A stretch of 52,031 bases of DNA from Azospirillum brasilense (lineage in GTDB: Bacteria; Pseudomonadota; Alphaproteobacteria; Azospirillales; Azospirillaceae): contig NZ_QOKV01000032.1 of NCBI RefSeq assembly GCF_008365405.1, forward strand, positions 1 through 52,031. Direction: 5' to 3'. The translations under genes and the position numbers were made by a program. Below are positions 7,686 through 16,567 of the stretch, piece after piece. Each line of letters begins with the position of its first letter. Positions within the stretch are counted from its first letter, which is position 1. The notes below the pieces were generated by a model. That model had not been told where the DNA came from. It saw only the letters and a program-made list of their open reading frames with translations, and did not search any database.

Positions 7686-8561
7686 TCAATAGCCGGCGGT
7701 GGCCGGCTGGGCAACCGCCCCGCCGCCCTTGCCGTCCCCCTTGCCGTCTTTGCCGTCCTTGCCCTCGCCCTTGCCGCCGCCATGGCCGGCGGTGGCGAGC
7801 AGCGAGTCCAGCAGCCCCGACGCGCCGAAGCGGAAGCTGTCCGGCTTGGCCCAGCCCTTGCCCTGGATCGCGGTGGCAAGCGCCAGGAAGGCCGCCGCCC
7901 CATCGGCGTCGCGGATGCCGCCCGCCGCCTTGAAGCCCACCGGCTTGCCCGACTCATGGATGACGTGCAGCAGCAGCGCCGCCGCCTCCAGCGTCGCCGC
8001 CGGCTGCACCTTGCCGGTGGAGGTCTTCAGGAAATCCGCCCCGGCGGCGATGGCGTCGCGGGCCGCCCAGGCCAGCAGCTCCGGATCGGGGAAGCAGCCG
8101 GACTCCAGGATCACCTTCATCGTCACGTCGCTCCCGCAGGCCTCGCGGCAGGCGCGGATCACGTTCATCGGCTGGGTGCGCGCACCGTCGATGAAGGCGC
8201 GGTAAGGAAGCACGACGTCGATCTCGTTCGCGCCGTCCTTGATGGCCGCCTTGGTCTCCGCCGCCACGGCCGCCGCGTCGGCCTCCCCCGAGGGGAAGTT
8301 GACGACGGTGGCGATCTTCACGCCGCTGCCCTTCAGCGCCTTGCGCGCGGTCCTGACGAAGCGCGGCCAGACGCACACCGCGGCGACCTTGCCGGCGGGG
8401 GTGACGGCGCGCTTGCACAGCGCCTCCACCGTCTGGTCGGTGTCGTCGTCGTTCAGGCTGGTCAGGTCGAGCAGGCCGATGGCCCGGCCGGCCCCCTTGA
8501 CGTCGGCTTTGGCGGCGGTCGCGGTGTCGAGCGCCCGTTGCAGATCGGCGGGAAGTTTCAT
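7686..8561 (-). CDS. deoC: Deoxyribose-phosphate aldolase
   Basis: DeoC cleaves 2-deoxyribose-5-phosphate to glyceraldehyde-3-phosphate and acetaldehyde. The Schiff-base lysine is K179 in FLKTSTGK, assisted by D115 in EIDVVLPY and K211 in GFKAAGGIRD. The catalytic barrel is intact. The 291-residue protein exceeds the usual ~259 because of a C-terminal tail rich in Gly, Lys and Asp (from about residue 262). Its start codon overlaps the punA stop (ATGA), showing translational coupling. A phosphopentomutase gene, needed to link the phosphorylases to DeoC, is not in the window. Confidence 0.95.
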   Translation of the reverse strand: MKLPADLQRALDTATAAKADVKGAGRAIGLLDLTSLNDDDTDQTVEALCKRAVTPAGKVAAVCVWPRFVRTARKALKGSGVKIATVVNFPSGEADAAAVAAETKAAIKDGANEIDVVLPYRAFIDGARTQPMNVIRACREACGSDVTMKVILESGCFPDPELLAWAARDAIAAGADFLKTSTGKVQPAATLEAAALLLHVIHESGKPVGFKAAGGIRDADGAAAFLALATAIQGKGWAKPDSFRFGASGLLDSLLATAGHGGGKGEGKDGKDGKGDGKGGGAVAQPATAGY

Positions 8562-9391
8562 GACCGGCGTCCTTCGTCTACGTTCAGCCCGTCGAGAAAG
8601 CCGGTCAGCAGCCGCTCCAGGTCGGAAGCGGCGGCCGAGGCGGCGCGCAGGGTCTGGTCATGGTCCACCGGCCCGTCGCCGAGTCCCACCCCCAGGTTGG
8701 TGATGACCGCGCAGCCCACGACCCGAAGGCCGCAATGCCGCGCGACGATGCATTCGGGCACCGTGGACATGCCGACCGCGTCCGCCCCCAGGACCTTCAA
8801 CATCCGGACCTCGGCAGGCGTCTCGAAGGAAGGGCCGGGATAAGCGGCGTACACGCCCTCGACCAGATCGATGTTCAGTTCCAGCGCCCGGCGCCGCATC
8901 AGCGCGCGCAGGGCAGGGTCCCAGGCGTCGGTCATGCTGGGGAAACGCGGGCCGAAGCTGTCCTCGTTGGGGCCGGTCAGCGGGTTGGCGCCCAGCATGT
9001 TGATGTGGTCGGAGATCGCCATCAGCCGCCCCGGCCCGACCTCCACCCGCAGCGAGCCGGCGGCGCAGGTCAGCACCAGCGTGTCGCAGCCGGCCAGCTT
9101 CAGCGCGCGGATCGCTGTCTTCAGCGCGTCGAAGCCGTTGCCCTCGTAGGCGTGGACGCGCCCTTGCATGCAGGCGACGGGCTGGCCGCCGAGACGACCC
9201 AGCACCAGCCGGCCCATGTGCCCCTCCACGCTGGGCAGCGGGAAGCCGGGCAGGTCGCCGTAGGGCATGACGGTCGCCCCCTCGATCCGGTCGGCGACCC
9301 CGCCCAGGCCGGAGCCGAGCACGATCCCAACCCGCGGACGGAAGCCGGGGACCCGGTGCAGTATTTCCGCGGCGGCGCGTGCGGCGGTCAT
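8558..9391 (-). CDS. Purine nucleoside phosphorylase (trimeric type)
   Basis: This enzyme phosphorolyses purine (deoxy)nucleosides to base plus ribose- or deoxyribose-1-phosphate. The 277-residue protein is the trimeric PNP type (PunA/XapA-like): GIVLGSGLGGVADRIEG (phosphate loop), PSVEGHMGRLVLG, GRVHAYEG, LVLTCAAGSLR (Asn of the usual NAAG is replaced by Cys-Ala), the base-site PGPSFETPAEVRM, and GADAVGMSTVPECIVAR. It follows cdd by 15 bases and overlaps deoC by 4 bases. Substrate preference between guanosine/inosine and xanthosine cannot be told. Confidence 0.92.
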   Translation of the reverse strand: MTAARAAAEILHRVPGFRPRVGIVLGSGLGGVADRIEGATVMPYGDLPGFPLPSVEGHMGRLVLGRLGGQPVACMQGRVHAYEGNGFDALKTAIRALKLAGCDTLVLTCAAGSLRVEVGPGRLMAISDHINMLGANPLTGPNEDSFGPRFPSMTDAWDPALRALMRRRALELNIDLVEGVYAAYPGPSFETPAEVRMLKVLGADAVGMSTVPECIVARHCGLRVVGCAVITNLGVGLGDGPVDHDQTLRAASAAASDLERLLTGFLDGLNVDEGRRS

Positions 9392-9406
9392 GGCGGTCAG
9401 TTCCCC

Positions 9407-9835
9407 TCAGAAATCGAGATTGCCGGGGCCGAAAGAGTGCGGGAGCAACTCCTCCAACGTAAACGTGCGGCGAAGCCCTTCCGGTCCACAGACATGAATC
9501 GGCGTGTCGGGTTTGGCGAATTCGCGCAGGCGCTGGCGGCAGCCGCCGCAAGGCGTGCAGAGTCGGCCGTCGCCGGCCTGACCGCCCATCACCGCGATTT
9601 CCCGGACGGTCCGGTCCCCGGCCAGGATCATCGCCCCGATGGCCGAGGCCTCGGCGCACTGCCCCTGCGGGTAGGCGGCGTTCTCCACATTCGCCCCGGC
9701 GTGGATGCGCCCGGATTCGCCCAAAATGGCCGCACCGACCGAAAAATGAGAATAGGGCGCGTAGGCCTGCGCCATCGCGTCGCGGGCAGCAGCAATCAGG
9801 GAGTCGGCGATCAGGGAATCCGGCGGGTCGCTCAT
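9407..9835 (-). CDS. cdd: Cytidine deaminase
   Basis: This hydrolyses cytidine and deoxycytidine to uridine and deoxyuridine, feeding pyrimidine salvage and DeoA. The 142-residue protein is the small tetrameric type. Substrate and zinc motifs are intact: HAGANVENAAYPQGQCAEAS (zinc Cys60, catalytic Glu62) and CTPCGGCRQ (zinc Cys96 and Cys99). The ATG at 9835 overlaps the permease stop codon by an ATGA junction, so it is translationally coupled to the transporter. The longer open frame upstream is the permease gene read out of frame. Confidence 0.96.
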   Translation of the reverse strand: MSDPPDSLIADSLIAAARDAMAQAYAPYSHFSVGAAILGESGRIHAGANVENAAYPQGQCAEASAIGAMILAGDRTVREIAVMGGQAGDGRLCTPCGGCRQRLREFAKPDTPIHVCGPEGLRRTFTLEELLPHSFGPGNLDF

Positions 9836-10809
9836 CACCGCTCCTTCACATAGGGGACGCCGCTGGCCCTGGGCGCCACCGCCCGGCCGACGAAACCGGC
9901 GAGCAGGAGCACGGTCAGCACATAGGGCAGCATCTGGATGAACTGCACCGGAACCACTCCGACCACCGGAAGCGGCACGCCCTGCAGGCGCACCTGCAAC
10001 GCGTCGGTGAAGGCGAACAGCAGGCAGGCGAACAGAGTCGGCCAGGGCCGCCATTTCCCGAAGATCAGCGCGGCCAGCGCCAGATAGCCCTTGCCCGCCG
10101 TCATGTCGCGCACGAAGCCCGCGCCGTGGGCGGTGGAGAGGTACGCGCCGGCGATGCCGGTCAGCACCCCGGTGATGATCACCGCCTGATAGCGCAGCCG
10201 CGTGACCGACAGGCCCGCCGTGTCGACCGCCGAGGGGTTCTCCCCCACCGCGCGCAGCCGCAGCCCGAATCGCGAGCGGGTGAACACCCAATGGGTCGCC
10301 ACCACCAGAAGGACGGTCAGCCAGATCAGCACGTTGGCGTCGTCGATCAGTTCCCGGTAGACGGGACCGAGGACCGGAATCCCGGACAACGCCTCCATAC
10401 CCGGCAGACGGACCTGCGGCAGGCGCGCCTCTCCCGGCAGCAGCGGAGTCTGGCCACCCTGGCGGAACCAGGCGTAGGCCAGGGTCGGCGCCAGCCCGGC
10501 GACCAGGATGTTGATCGCCATGCCCGACACCACCTGGTTGCCCCTGTGGGTGATGCAGGCGAAGCCATGGACCAGCGCCAGCGCCACCGAGGCCGCGACG
10601 GCGGCGCCCAGCCCCAGCCAGGGGTTGCCGGTGGACGACGCGACGGCGGCGGCAAAGAAGGCGCCGGCCAGCATCTTGCCCTCCAGCCCGATGTCCACCA
10701 CCCCCGCCCGCTCGCTGTACAGCGCGGCGAAGGCGGCGAGCACCAGCGGGGTCGCCACGCGGATGGTGGCGTCGGCCAGCAGCAGGACGACGAGCAGGGC
10801 GTCATCCAT
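9835..10809 (-). CDS. Nucleoside ABC permease 2 (NupQ/BmpD-operon type)
   Basis: This is a 324-residue inner-membrane permease of the BPD_transp_2 family. It has the typical start ATIRVATPLVLAAFAALYSE and RAGVVDIGLEGKMLAGAFFA, with the coupling loop RSRFGLRLRAVGENPSAVDT, in which ENP..A contacts the ATPase. It follows GYLALAALIFGKWRP. Together with the permease at 10802 it forms the channel of a BMP-type nucleoside importer. It overlaps permease 1 by 8 bases and cdd by an ATGA junction, so import and catabolism are translationally linked. Confidence 0.92.
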   Translation of the reverse strand: MDDALLVVLLLADATIRVATPLVLAAFAALYSERAGVVDIGLEGKMLAGAFFAAAVASSTGNPWLGLGAAVAASVALALVHGFACITHRGNQVVSGMAINILVAGLAPTLAYAWFRQGGQTPLLPGEARLPQVRLPGMEALSGIPVLGPVYRELIDDANVLIWLTVLLVVATHWVFTRSRFGLRLRAVGENPSAVDTAGLSVTRLRYQAVIITGVLTGIAGAYLSTAHGAGFVRDMTAGKGYLALAALIFGKWRPWPTLFACLLFAFTDALQVRLQGVPLPVVGVVPVQFIQMLPYVLTVLLLAGFVGRAVAPRASGVPYVKER

Positions 10810-11950
10810 GCGCCGCTCCTCCGCCGCGGCGGCGGAACAGCGCCTCGACGCGCGGCTTGAACAGGTTTTCCAGCGCCCCGGCGAACAGGATGACGAGTCC
10901 CTGGATGACCATCACCAGTTCCCGGTTCACGGTGGGGTACTCGAAGGACACCTGCCCGCCCCCCTGCGCCAGCACGCCGAACAGCAGCGCCGCCAGGACG
11001 ATCCCCACCGGATGGTTGCGCCCCATCAGCGCCACGGCGATGCCGACGAAGCCCACCCCGCCGGTGAAGTTCAACAGGATGCGGTGCTGCACCCCCATGA
11101 TCTCGTTCACGCCGACGAAGCCGGCAAGCGCCCCGGAGAGTGCCATGGCCAGGATGATGTTCCGCGCCGGGGAGATGCCGGCGTAGACCGCCGCCCGCTC
11201 GTTCCGCCCGACCGTGCGGATCTCGTAGCCCCAGCGGGTCCGCCACAGGAACAGGTAAAACAGCCCGCAACAGGCCAGCGCCCACAGGAAGGACAGGTTC
11301 AGCGGCGAGGCCGGGATGGCGACGCCGATCCAGCCGAGCGCCCGGTCCATGGTCGGCAGCCAGACACCCGGATCGAACTCCCGCGTTTCCGGCGACTGCG
11401 ATCCGGGGCGGATCAGCACGTCCACCAGCAGATAGGTCATGATCGCGGCGGCGATGAAGTTGAACATGATCGTCGTGATGACGATGTGGCTGCCGCGCCG
11501 GGCCTGGAGCCAGCCGGGAACCGCCCCCCAGACCGCTCCGAACAGCGCCGACAGGGCCACCGCGCCCAGCGCCGCCACCGGCCAGGGCCAGCCGGTCAGC
11601 GCCAGTCCGACGAGCCCGGCCCCCAGCCCGCCGAGATAGGCCTGCCCTTCCCCGCCGATGTTGAACAGCCCGCAATGGAAGGCGATGGCGACCGCCAGCC
11701 CGGTGAAGATGTAGCTGGTCGTGTAGTAGAGGGTGTAGCCGATGGCCTCCGGATAGCCGACCGCCTCGGTCACCAGCAGCGCCAGCACGTCCAGCGGGTT
11801 CTCCCCGATCACCAGGATGACCAGCCCGGACAGGGCGAAGGCGGCGAGCAGGTTCAGCAGCGGCAGAAGCGCGTAGCCGACCCAGCCGGGCACCTCGCCC
11901 GGCCGGCCGAAGCCCCGACCCGTCACCCCCTGCGCCGCGTCCTGCGCCAT
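10802..11950 (-). CDS. Nucleoside ABC permease 1 (NupP-type)
   Basis: This is a 382-residue inner-membrane permease of the same family but the longer, first-permease type. It has GLFNIGGEGQAYLGGLGAGL, the conserved IGGEGQ loop, then RRGSHIVITTIMFNFIAAAI, and the coupling loop TRWGYEIRTVGRNERAAVYA. The start is set at the ATG at 11950 because GGAG lies five bases upstream; a GTG at 11971 would add seven residues but has no SD. The gene begins about 115 bases after the ATPase gene and overlaps permease 2 by 8 bases. Confidence 0.9.
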   Translation of the reverse strand: MAQDAAQGVTGRGFGRPGEVPGWVGYALLPLLNLLAAFALSGLVILVIGENPLDVLALLVTEAVGYPEAIGYTLYYTTSYIFTGLAVAIAFHCGLFNIGGEGQAYLGGLGAGLVGLALTGWPWPVAALGAVALSALFGAVWGAVPGWLQARRGSHIVITTIMFNFIAAAIMTYLLVDVLIRPGSQSPETREFDPGVWLPTMDRALGWIGVAIPASPLNLSFLWALACCGLFYLFLWRTRWGYEIRTVGRNERAAVYAGISPARNIILAMALSGALAGFVGVNEIMGVQHRILLNFTGGVGFVGIAVALMGRNHPVGIVLAALLFGVLAQGGGQVSFEYPTVNRELVMVIQGLVILFAGALENLFKPRVEALFRRRGGGAAHG

Positions 11951-12065
11951 CCCGGCTCCATCCGTGGTCACGCCCGTTCACAAGCCGGACGGCTCGAACG
12001 TCCTTGCCCACAGGAAAGTGCCCCGCGCACGGGACCAGCGCAAGCGGGAGCGTTCGGGGTCAACC

Positions 12066-13613
<1,548 letters not shown>

Positions 13614-13627
13614 GATTGGAAGGTCCG

Positions 13628-13738
13628 TGCCCCCACCCTTCCCACGGCTTCGCCGCGGGCCCCTTCCCTCCCCCGCTTCGCAGGAGAGGGAGCTTTATCC
13701 CCTCCCCTGCGAAGCGGAGGAGGGTCAGGGAGGGGGCA
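13628..13738. repeat. GC-rich dispersed palindromic repeat, full copy (copy 2)
   Basis: Two inverted arms, CCCCACCCTTCCC...CCCTCCCCCGCTTCGCAGG and CCCCTCCCCTGCGAAGCGG...AGGGTCAGGGAGGGGGCA, face each other around a short AGCTTTAT-containing centre; the left arm also includes a small ACGGCTTCGCCG hairpin. It fills most of the 145-base gap between the BMP binding-protein gene and the ATPase gene. It should form a very stable stem in mRNA. Confidence 0.85.
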
Positions 13739-13758
13739 ACCGTTCAATGATCACCCCC

Positions 13759-14757
13759 TCACGGCTGATACGGCTTCACCACCAGTTCGCCCGCGATGAT
13801 CTTGCGCTTGGCATCCTCGACGGCCGTCTCCATCTCCGCCGTGACGAGCTTGCGGTTGTTCTCGTCGAGCGCGTAGCCGACGCCCTCCTCCTTCAGCCCG
13901 ACGACGCGGTGGCCGGCCGTCCAGCTTCCGTCCTTGGCCGACTTCATGCAGTCGTAGACGGTCACGTCCACCCGCTTGACCATCGAGGTCAGGATCTTGC
14001 CCGGGTGGATCCAGTTCTGGTTGCTGTCCACCCCGACGCCCAGCTTGCCGGCGTCCGCAGCGGCCTGGAGCACGCCCAGCCCGGTCGCCCCGGCCGCCGC
14101 GAAGACCACGTCGGCGCCGCGCCCGAACTGGCTCTTGGCCAGCTCCGCCCCGCGGGTGGGGTCGTTCCAGGCGGCGGGGGTGGTGCCGGTCATGTTGGTG
14201 AAGACCTCGCCGTCCGCCTTCACATGTTTCACGCCCTGCTCGTAGCCGGTCAGGAAGTTGCGGATCAACGGGATGTCCATACCCCCGACGAAGCCGACCT
14301 TCCCGCTCTGCGAGGCCAGCGCCGCCAGCATGCCCACGAGGAAGGAGCCCTCATGCTCCTTGAAGGTCACCGACTGGACGTTGGGCAGGTCCAGCTTGTC
14401 GTCGATCAGGCAGAATTTCGTGTTGGGATACTCCCGCGACACCTTGTCCACGGCGGCGGACTGGGAGAAGCCGACCGCCGTGATGACGGTGGCGCCGCGC
14501 CGCGCCATGTTGCGCAGCGCCTGCTCGCGCTGGCTCTCGCTGGTGACCTCGAACTCGCGGTAGACGATCCCGGTCTCCTTCTTGAAGCGCTCCGCCCCAT
14601 TGTAGGCCGCCTCGTTGAAGGATTTGTCGAACTTGCCGCCTTGGTCGAACACCACCGCCGGCATGAACTCGTCCGCCGCCAGGGCGGAGCCCGCGGCGGG
14701 AACGGTCGCCGCCGTCAGCGATAGGGCCAGGATGGTCAGAATGCGCGTCATCGTCAT
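13759..14757 (-). CDS. BMP-family nucleoside-binding lipoprotein/periplasmic protein
   Basis: This is the binding protein of the nucleoside importer, about 332 residues. A signal peptide ends AGSALAAD; there is no lipobox cysteine, so it is a soluble periplasmic form. The BMP (PF02608) pattern is clear: PAVVFDQGGKFDKSFNEAAY at the N terminus (the GGKFDKSFN turn binds the nucleoside), FLVGMLAALASQSGKVGFVG, and ADVVFAAAGATGLGVLQAAA. The ATG at 14757 is chosen; a second ATG at 14751 has better spacing from GGAG. It is the first gene of the eight-gene operon running to deoA. The family takes up nucleosides in bacteria. Confidence 0.92.
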   Translation of the reverse strand: MTMTRILTILALSLTAATVPAAGSALAADEFMPAVVFDQGGKFDKSFNEAAYNGAERFKKETGIVYREFEVTSESQREQALRNMARRGATVITAVGFSQSAAVDKVSREYPNTKFCLIDDKLDLPNVQSVTFKEHEGSFLVGMLAALASQSGKVGFVGGMDIPLIRNFLTGYEQGVKHVKADGEVFTNMTGTTPAAWNDPTRGAELAKSQFGRGADVVFAAAGATGLGVLQAAADAGKLGVGVDSNQNWIHPGKILTSMVKRVDVTVYDCMKSAKDGSWTAGHRVVGLKEEGVGYALDENNRKLVTAEMETAVEDAKRKIIAGELVVKPYQP

Positions 14758-14904
14758 CGCTCCGCTTCCCCATTCCGGTGCGCCCGCTTGCCGGGTCCTG
14801 GCAGCCAGGATAGCCGCTCCTCCCACCCGGTGACAGGGGGCACATGGCGTGGGGAATTCCGCCGCAGGTCACAGCCCGTATGGGACCTCCTCCCGCAACG
14901 CCGG

Positions 14905-14933
14905 TTGACGGAAGGGCGGTGGCCCGCTATCAC
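14905..14933 (+). promoter_or_regulatory. Candidate promoter of the LysE-type gene
   Basis: TTGACG (14905-14910) and TATCAC (14928-14933) are separated by 17 bases. Transcription would begin near 14940, about 40 bases before the TTG start at 14979 and after the upstream in-frame ATG at 14844. This supports the shorter gene model. Confidence 0.5.
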
Positions 14934-14978
14934 GCCCGCCATTGCCCGAAGGAGGGTCCCGGAGGAGGGAATCGCAGA

Positions 14979-15650
14979 TTGGACGAGGTGATCGGCGTGC
15001 ATGGTCTGGTGGTGCTGCTGCAGGGCATCGTCCTTGGAATCGCCATCGCCGCTCCCGTCGGTCCCATTGGCCTGCTCTGCATCCGCCGCACGCTCCAGCA
15101 CGGGCCGCTGATGGGCTTCTTCACCGGCTTCGGCGCCGCCGTGGCCGACACCATCTACGGCGCCATCGCGGCCTTCGGCGTGTCCGCCGCGCTGGATTTC
15201 CTGCAAGGGCACGAGATCGCCTTCCAGCTCGTCGGCGGCATCTTCCTGATCGTTGTCGCCATCCGCACCTTCCGCCAGAAGCCGGAGGACGAGGAGCGCG
15301 AGGCCGCCAGCGCGCCCGACACGCCGTCCTTCCTCGGCGGCTTCATGACCGGCCTGTCGCTGACCCTGACCAATCCGGCGACCATCATGGCCTTCATCGC
15401 CATCTTCGCCGGCTTCGGTCTAGGCGGCAATCTGGGTCGGGTGGACGCTTCCACGCTGGTGGCCGGCGTCTTCATCGGCGCGTCCTTGTGGTGGTTCACC
15501 CTGTCCATGGGCGTCGCCGCCGTGCGCCACCGCATCTCCGACCGCGGGCTGACCCGGCTGAACCATTGCACGGGGGTGGCGCTGGCGGCCTTCGGCATTT
15601 GGGCGCTCGGCATGGCCGTCACCGGCATGGCCGGCTGGGCCATGGGCTGA
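14979..15650 (+). CDS. LysE/RhtB-family exporter
   Basis: This is a 223-residue inner-membrane exporter of the LysE family (amino acid efflux). It has six hydrophobic segments and the family opening GIVLGIAIAAPVGPIGLLCI, followed by FFTGFGAAVADTIYGAIAAF and SLTLTNPATIMAFIAIFAGF, with the conserved NPxxxxxF. The start is TTG at 14979: an ideal GGAGGAGG lies ten bases upstream, and a candidate promoter lies between this point and the upstream in-frame ATG. The substrate is unknown. It is divergent from the nucleoside operon and converges on the DedA gene. Confidence 0.85.
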   Translation: MDEVIGVHGLVVLLQGIVLGIAIAAPVGPIGLLCIRRTLQHGPLMGFFTGFGAAVADTIYGAIAAFGVSAALDFLQGHEIAFQLVGGIFLIVVAIRTFRQKPEDEEREAASAPDTPSFLGGFMTGLSLTLTNPATIMAFIAIFAGFGLGGNLGRVDASTLVAGVFIGASLWWFTLSMGVAAVRHRISDRGLTRLNHCTGVALAAFGIWALGMAVTGMAGWAMG

Positions 15651-15667
15651 CCCTTGTGGGCTGAGTT

Positions 15668-16345
15668 CTAGGGGCTGAGCGGGGCCCCCGCCACCGGCGG
15701 ATCGCCGTCCGGGCCGCGCGCCGACCTCTGGGCGCGGCGGATGCCCTGGAAATGGCTGATAAGCCGGTACAGGTACAGCCCGACCAGGACCACCAGCAGC
15801 CCCACGGTGAAATAGCCAACGAGGCTGTGCGCGAAGGGCCAGCGGGACAGCATGTAGCCGGTCCAGGCGAGCAGCAGAGTCCACAGGATCGAGCCGGCTC
15901 CGGAATAGAGGCAGTACAGCGGGATCGACATCCGGCAGGCCCCCGCCGGGATCGAGATCAGCGTCCGCACCCCCGGAACCGGCTGGGTCAGGAAGACGGC
16001 GATCCCGCCATGCCTTCCAAACCACTCCGTGCTTCGTCGGACCTTCTTGGGGTGGATCGTCAGCCAATGGCCGTAGCGTTTTAAAAAGGCCTCCAGTCGG
16101 TCGCGTCCCATCAGCCGGCTGGGCAGAAACCAGACCAGCTGACCGGCCAGCGAGCCCAACCCACCGGCCAAGGCGACACCGAGCAGGTTGTACTCGCCCT
16201 GCGCCGCCGCGATGCCGGCCAATGGAATGACCGACTCGGCCGGAACTGGCGGAACCACCCGCGCCAGGACCAGGAGCAGGAAGATGCCCACGTAATTCAT
16301 CGTGTGCATCACATCGACCAGCCAATTGGTCAGCCCGTCCGCCAT
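15668..16345 (-). CDS. DedA-family membrane protein with Gln at a conserved Arg
   Basis: This is a 225-residue inner-membrane protein of the DedA family (lipid-carrier recycling and proton-motive-force maintenance in other bacteria). It has the acidic site PPVPAESVIPLAG (E37), the amphipathic segment GSLAGQLVWFLPSRLMG, and VFLTQPVPGVRTLISIPAG. In YqjA-like members this last motif carries two essential arginines; here R127 is kept but the first is Q121. The tail is rich in Pro, Gly and Ala. The start at 16345 fits the family length. It is divergent from the chemoreceptor gene, with about 220 bases of shared upstream DNA. Confidence 0.88.
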   Translation of the reverse strand: MADGLTNWLVDVMHTMNYVGIFLLLVLARVVPPVPAESVIPLAGIAAAQGEYNLLGVALAGGLGSLAGQLVWFLPSRLMGRDRLEAFLKRYGHWLTIHPKKVRRSTEWFGRHGGIAVFLTQPVPGVRTLISIPAGACRMSIPLYCLYSGAGSILWTLLLAWTGYMLSRWPFAHSLVGYFTVGLLVVLVGLYLYRLISHFQGIRRAQRSARGPDGDPPVAGAPLSP

Positions 16346-16567
16346 TTCAGTCCATCCAATTTTTTGTCACTCTGGAACAGGGTTCAACGGCAGACGGTTC
16401 CTGGCCCGTCAATGGGGCGAAAGAGAGGGGTACCACCTTTTCCTTTCCTGTTTGACCGACATCAAAGCGCCACCGCCCTGAATTTTATAAGAATCCCTTC
16501 CATACCTGCCCCTTTGCAAGGCCCCAGCCTGTGCGGGCCATCCGGGCTTTTATGGCGGAATTTCCAA

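Noticed and set aside
7649..7957. N-terminal extension of deoA
   Set aside because: The extra 103 codons lie inside deoC in another frame; the 440-residue form matches the family length.
14844..14978. Longer LysE-type protein starting at the ATG at 14844
   Set aside because: The segment contains a promoter-like TTGACG-17-TATCAC and has no membrane features; the TTG at 14979 has a strong SD.
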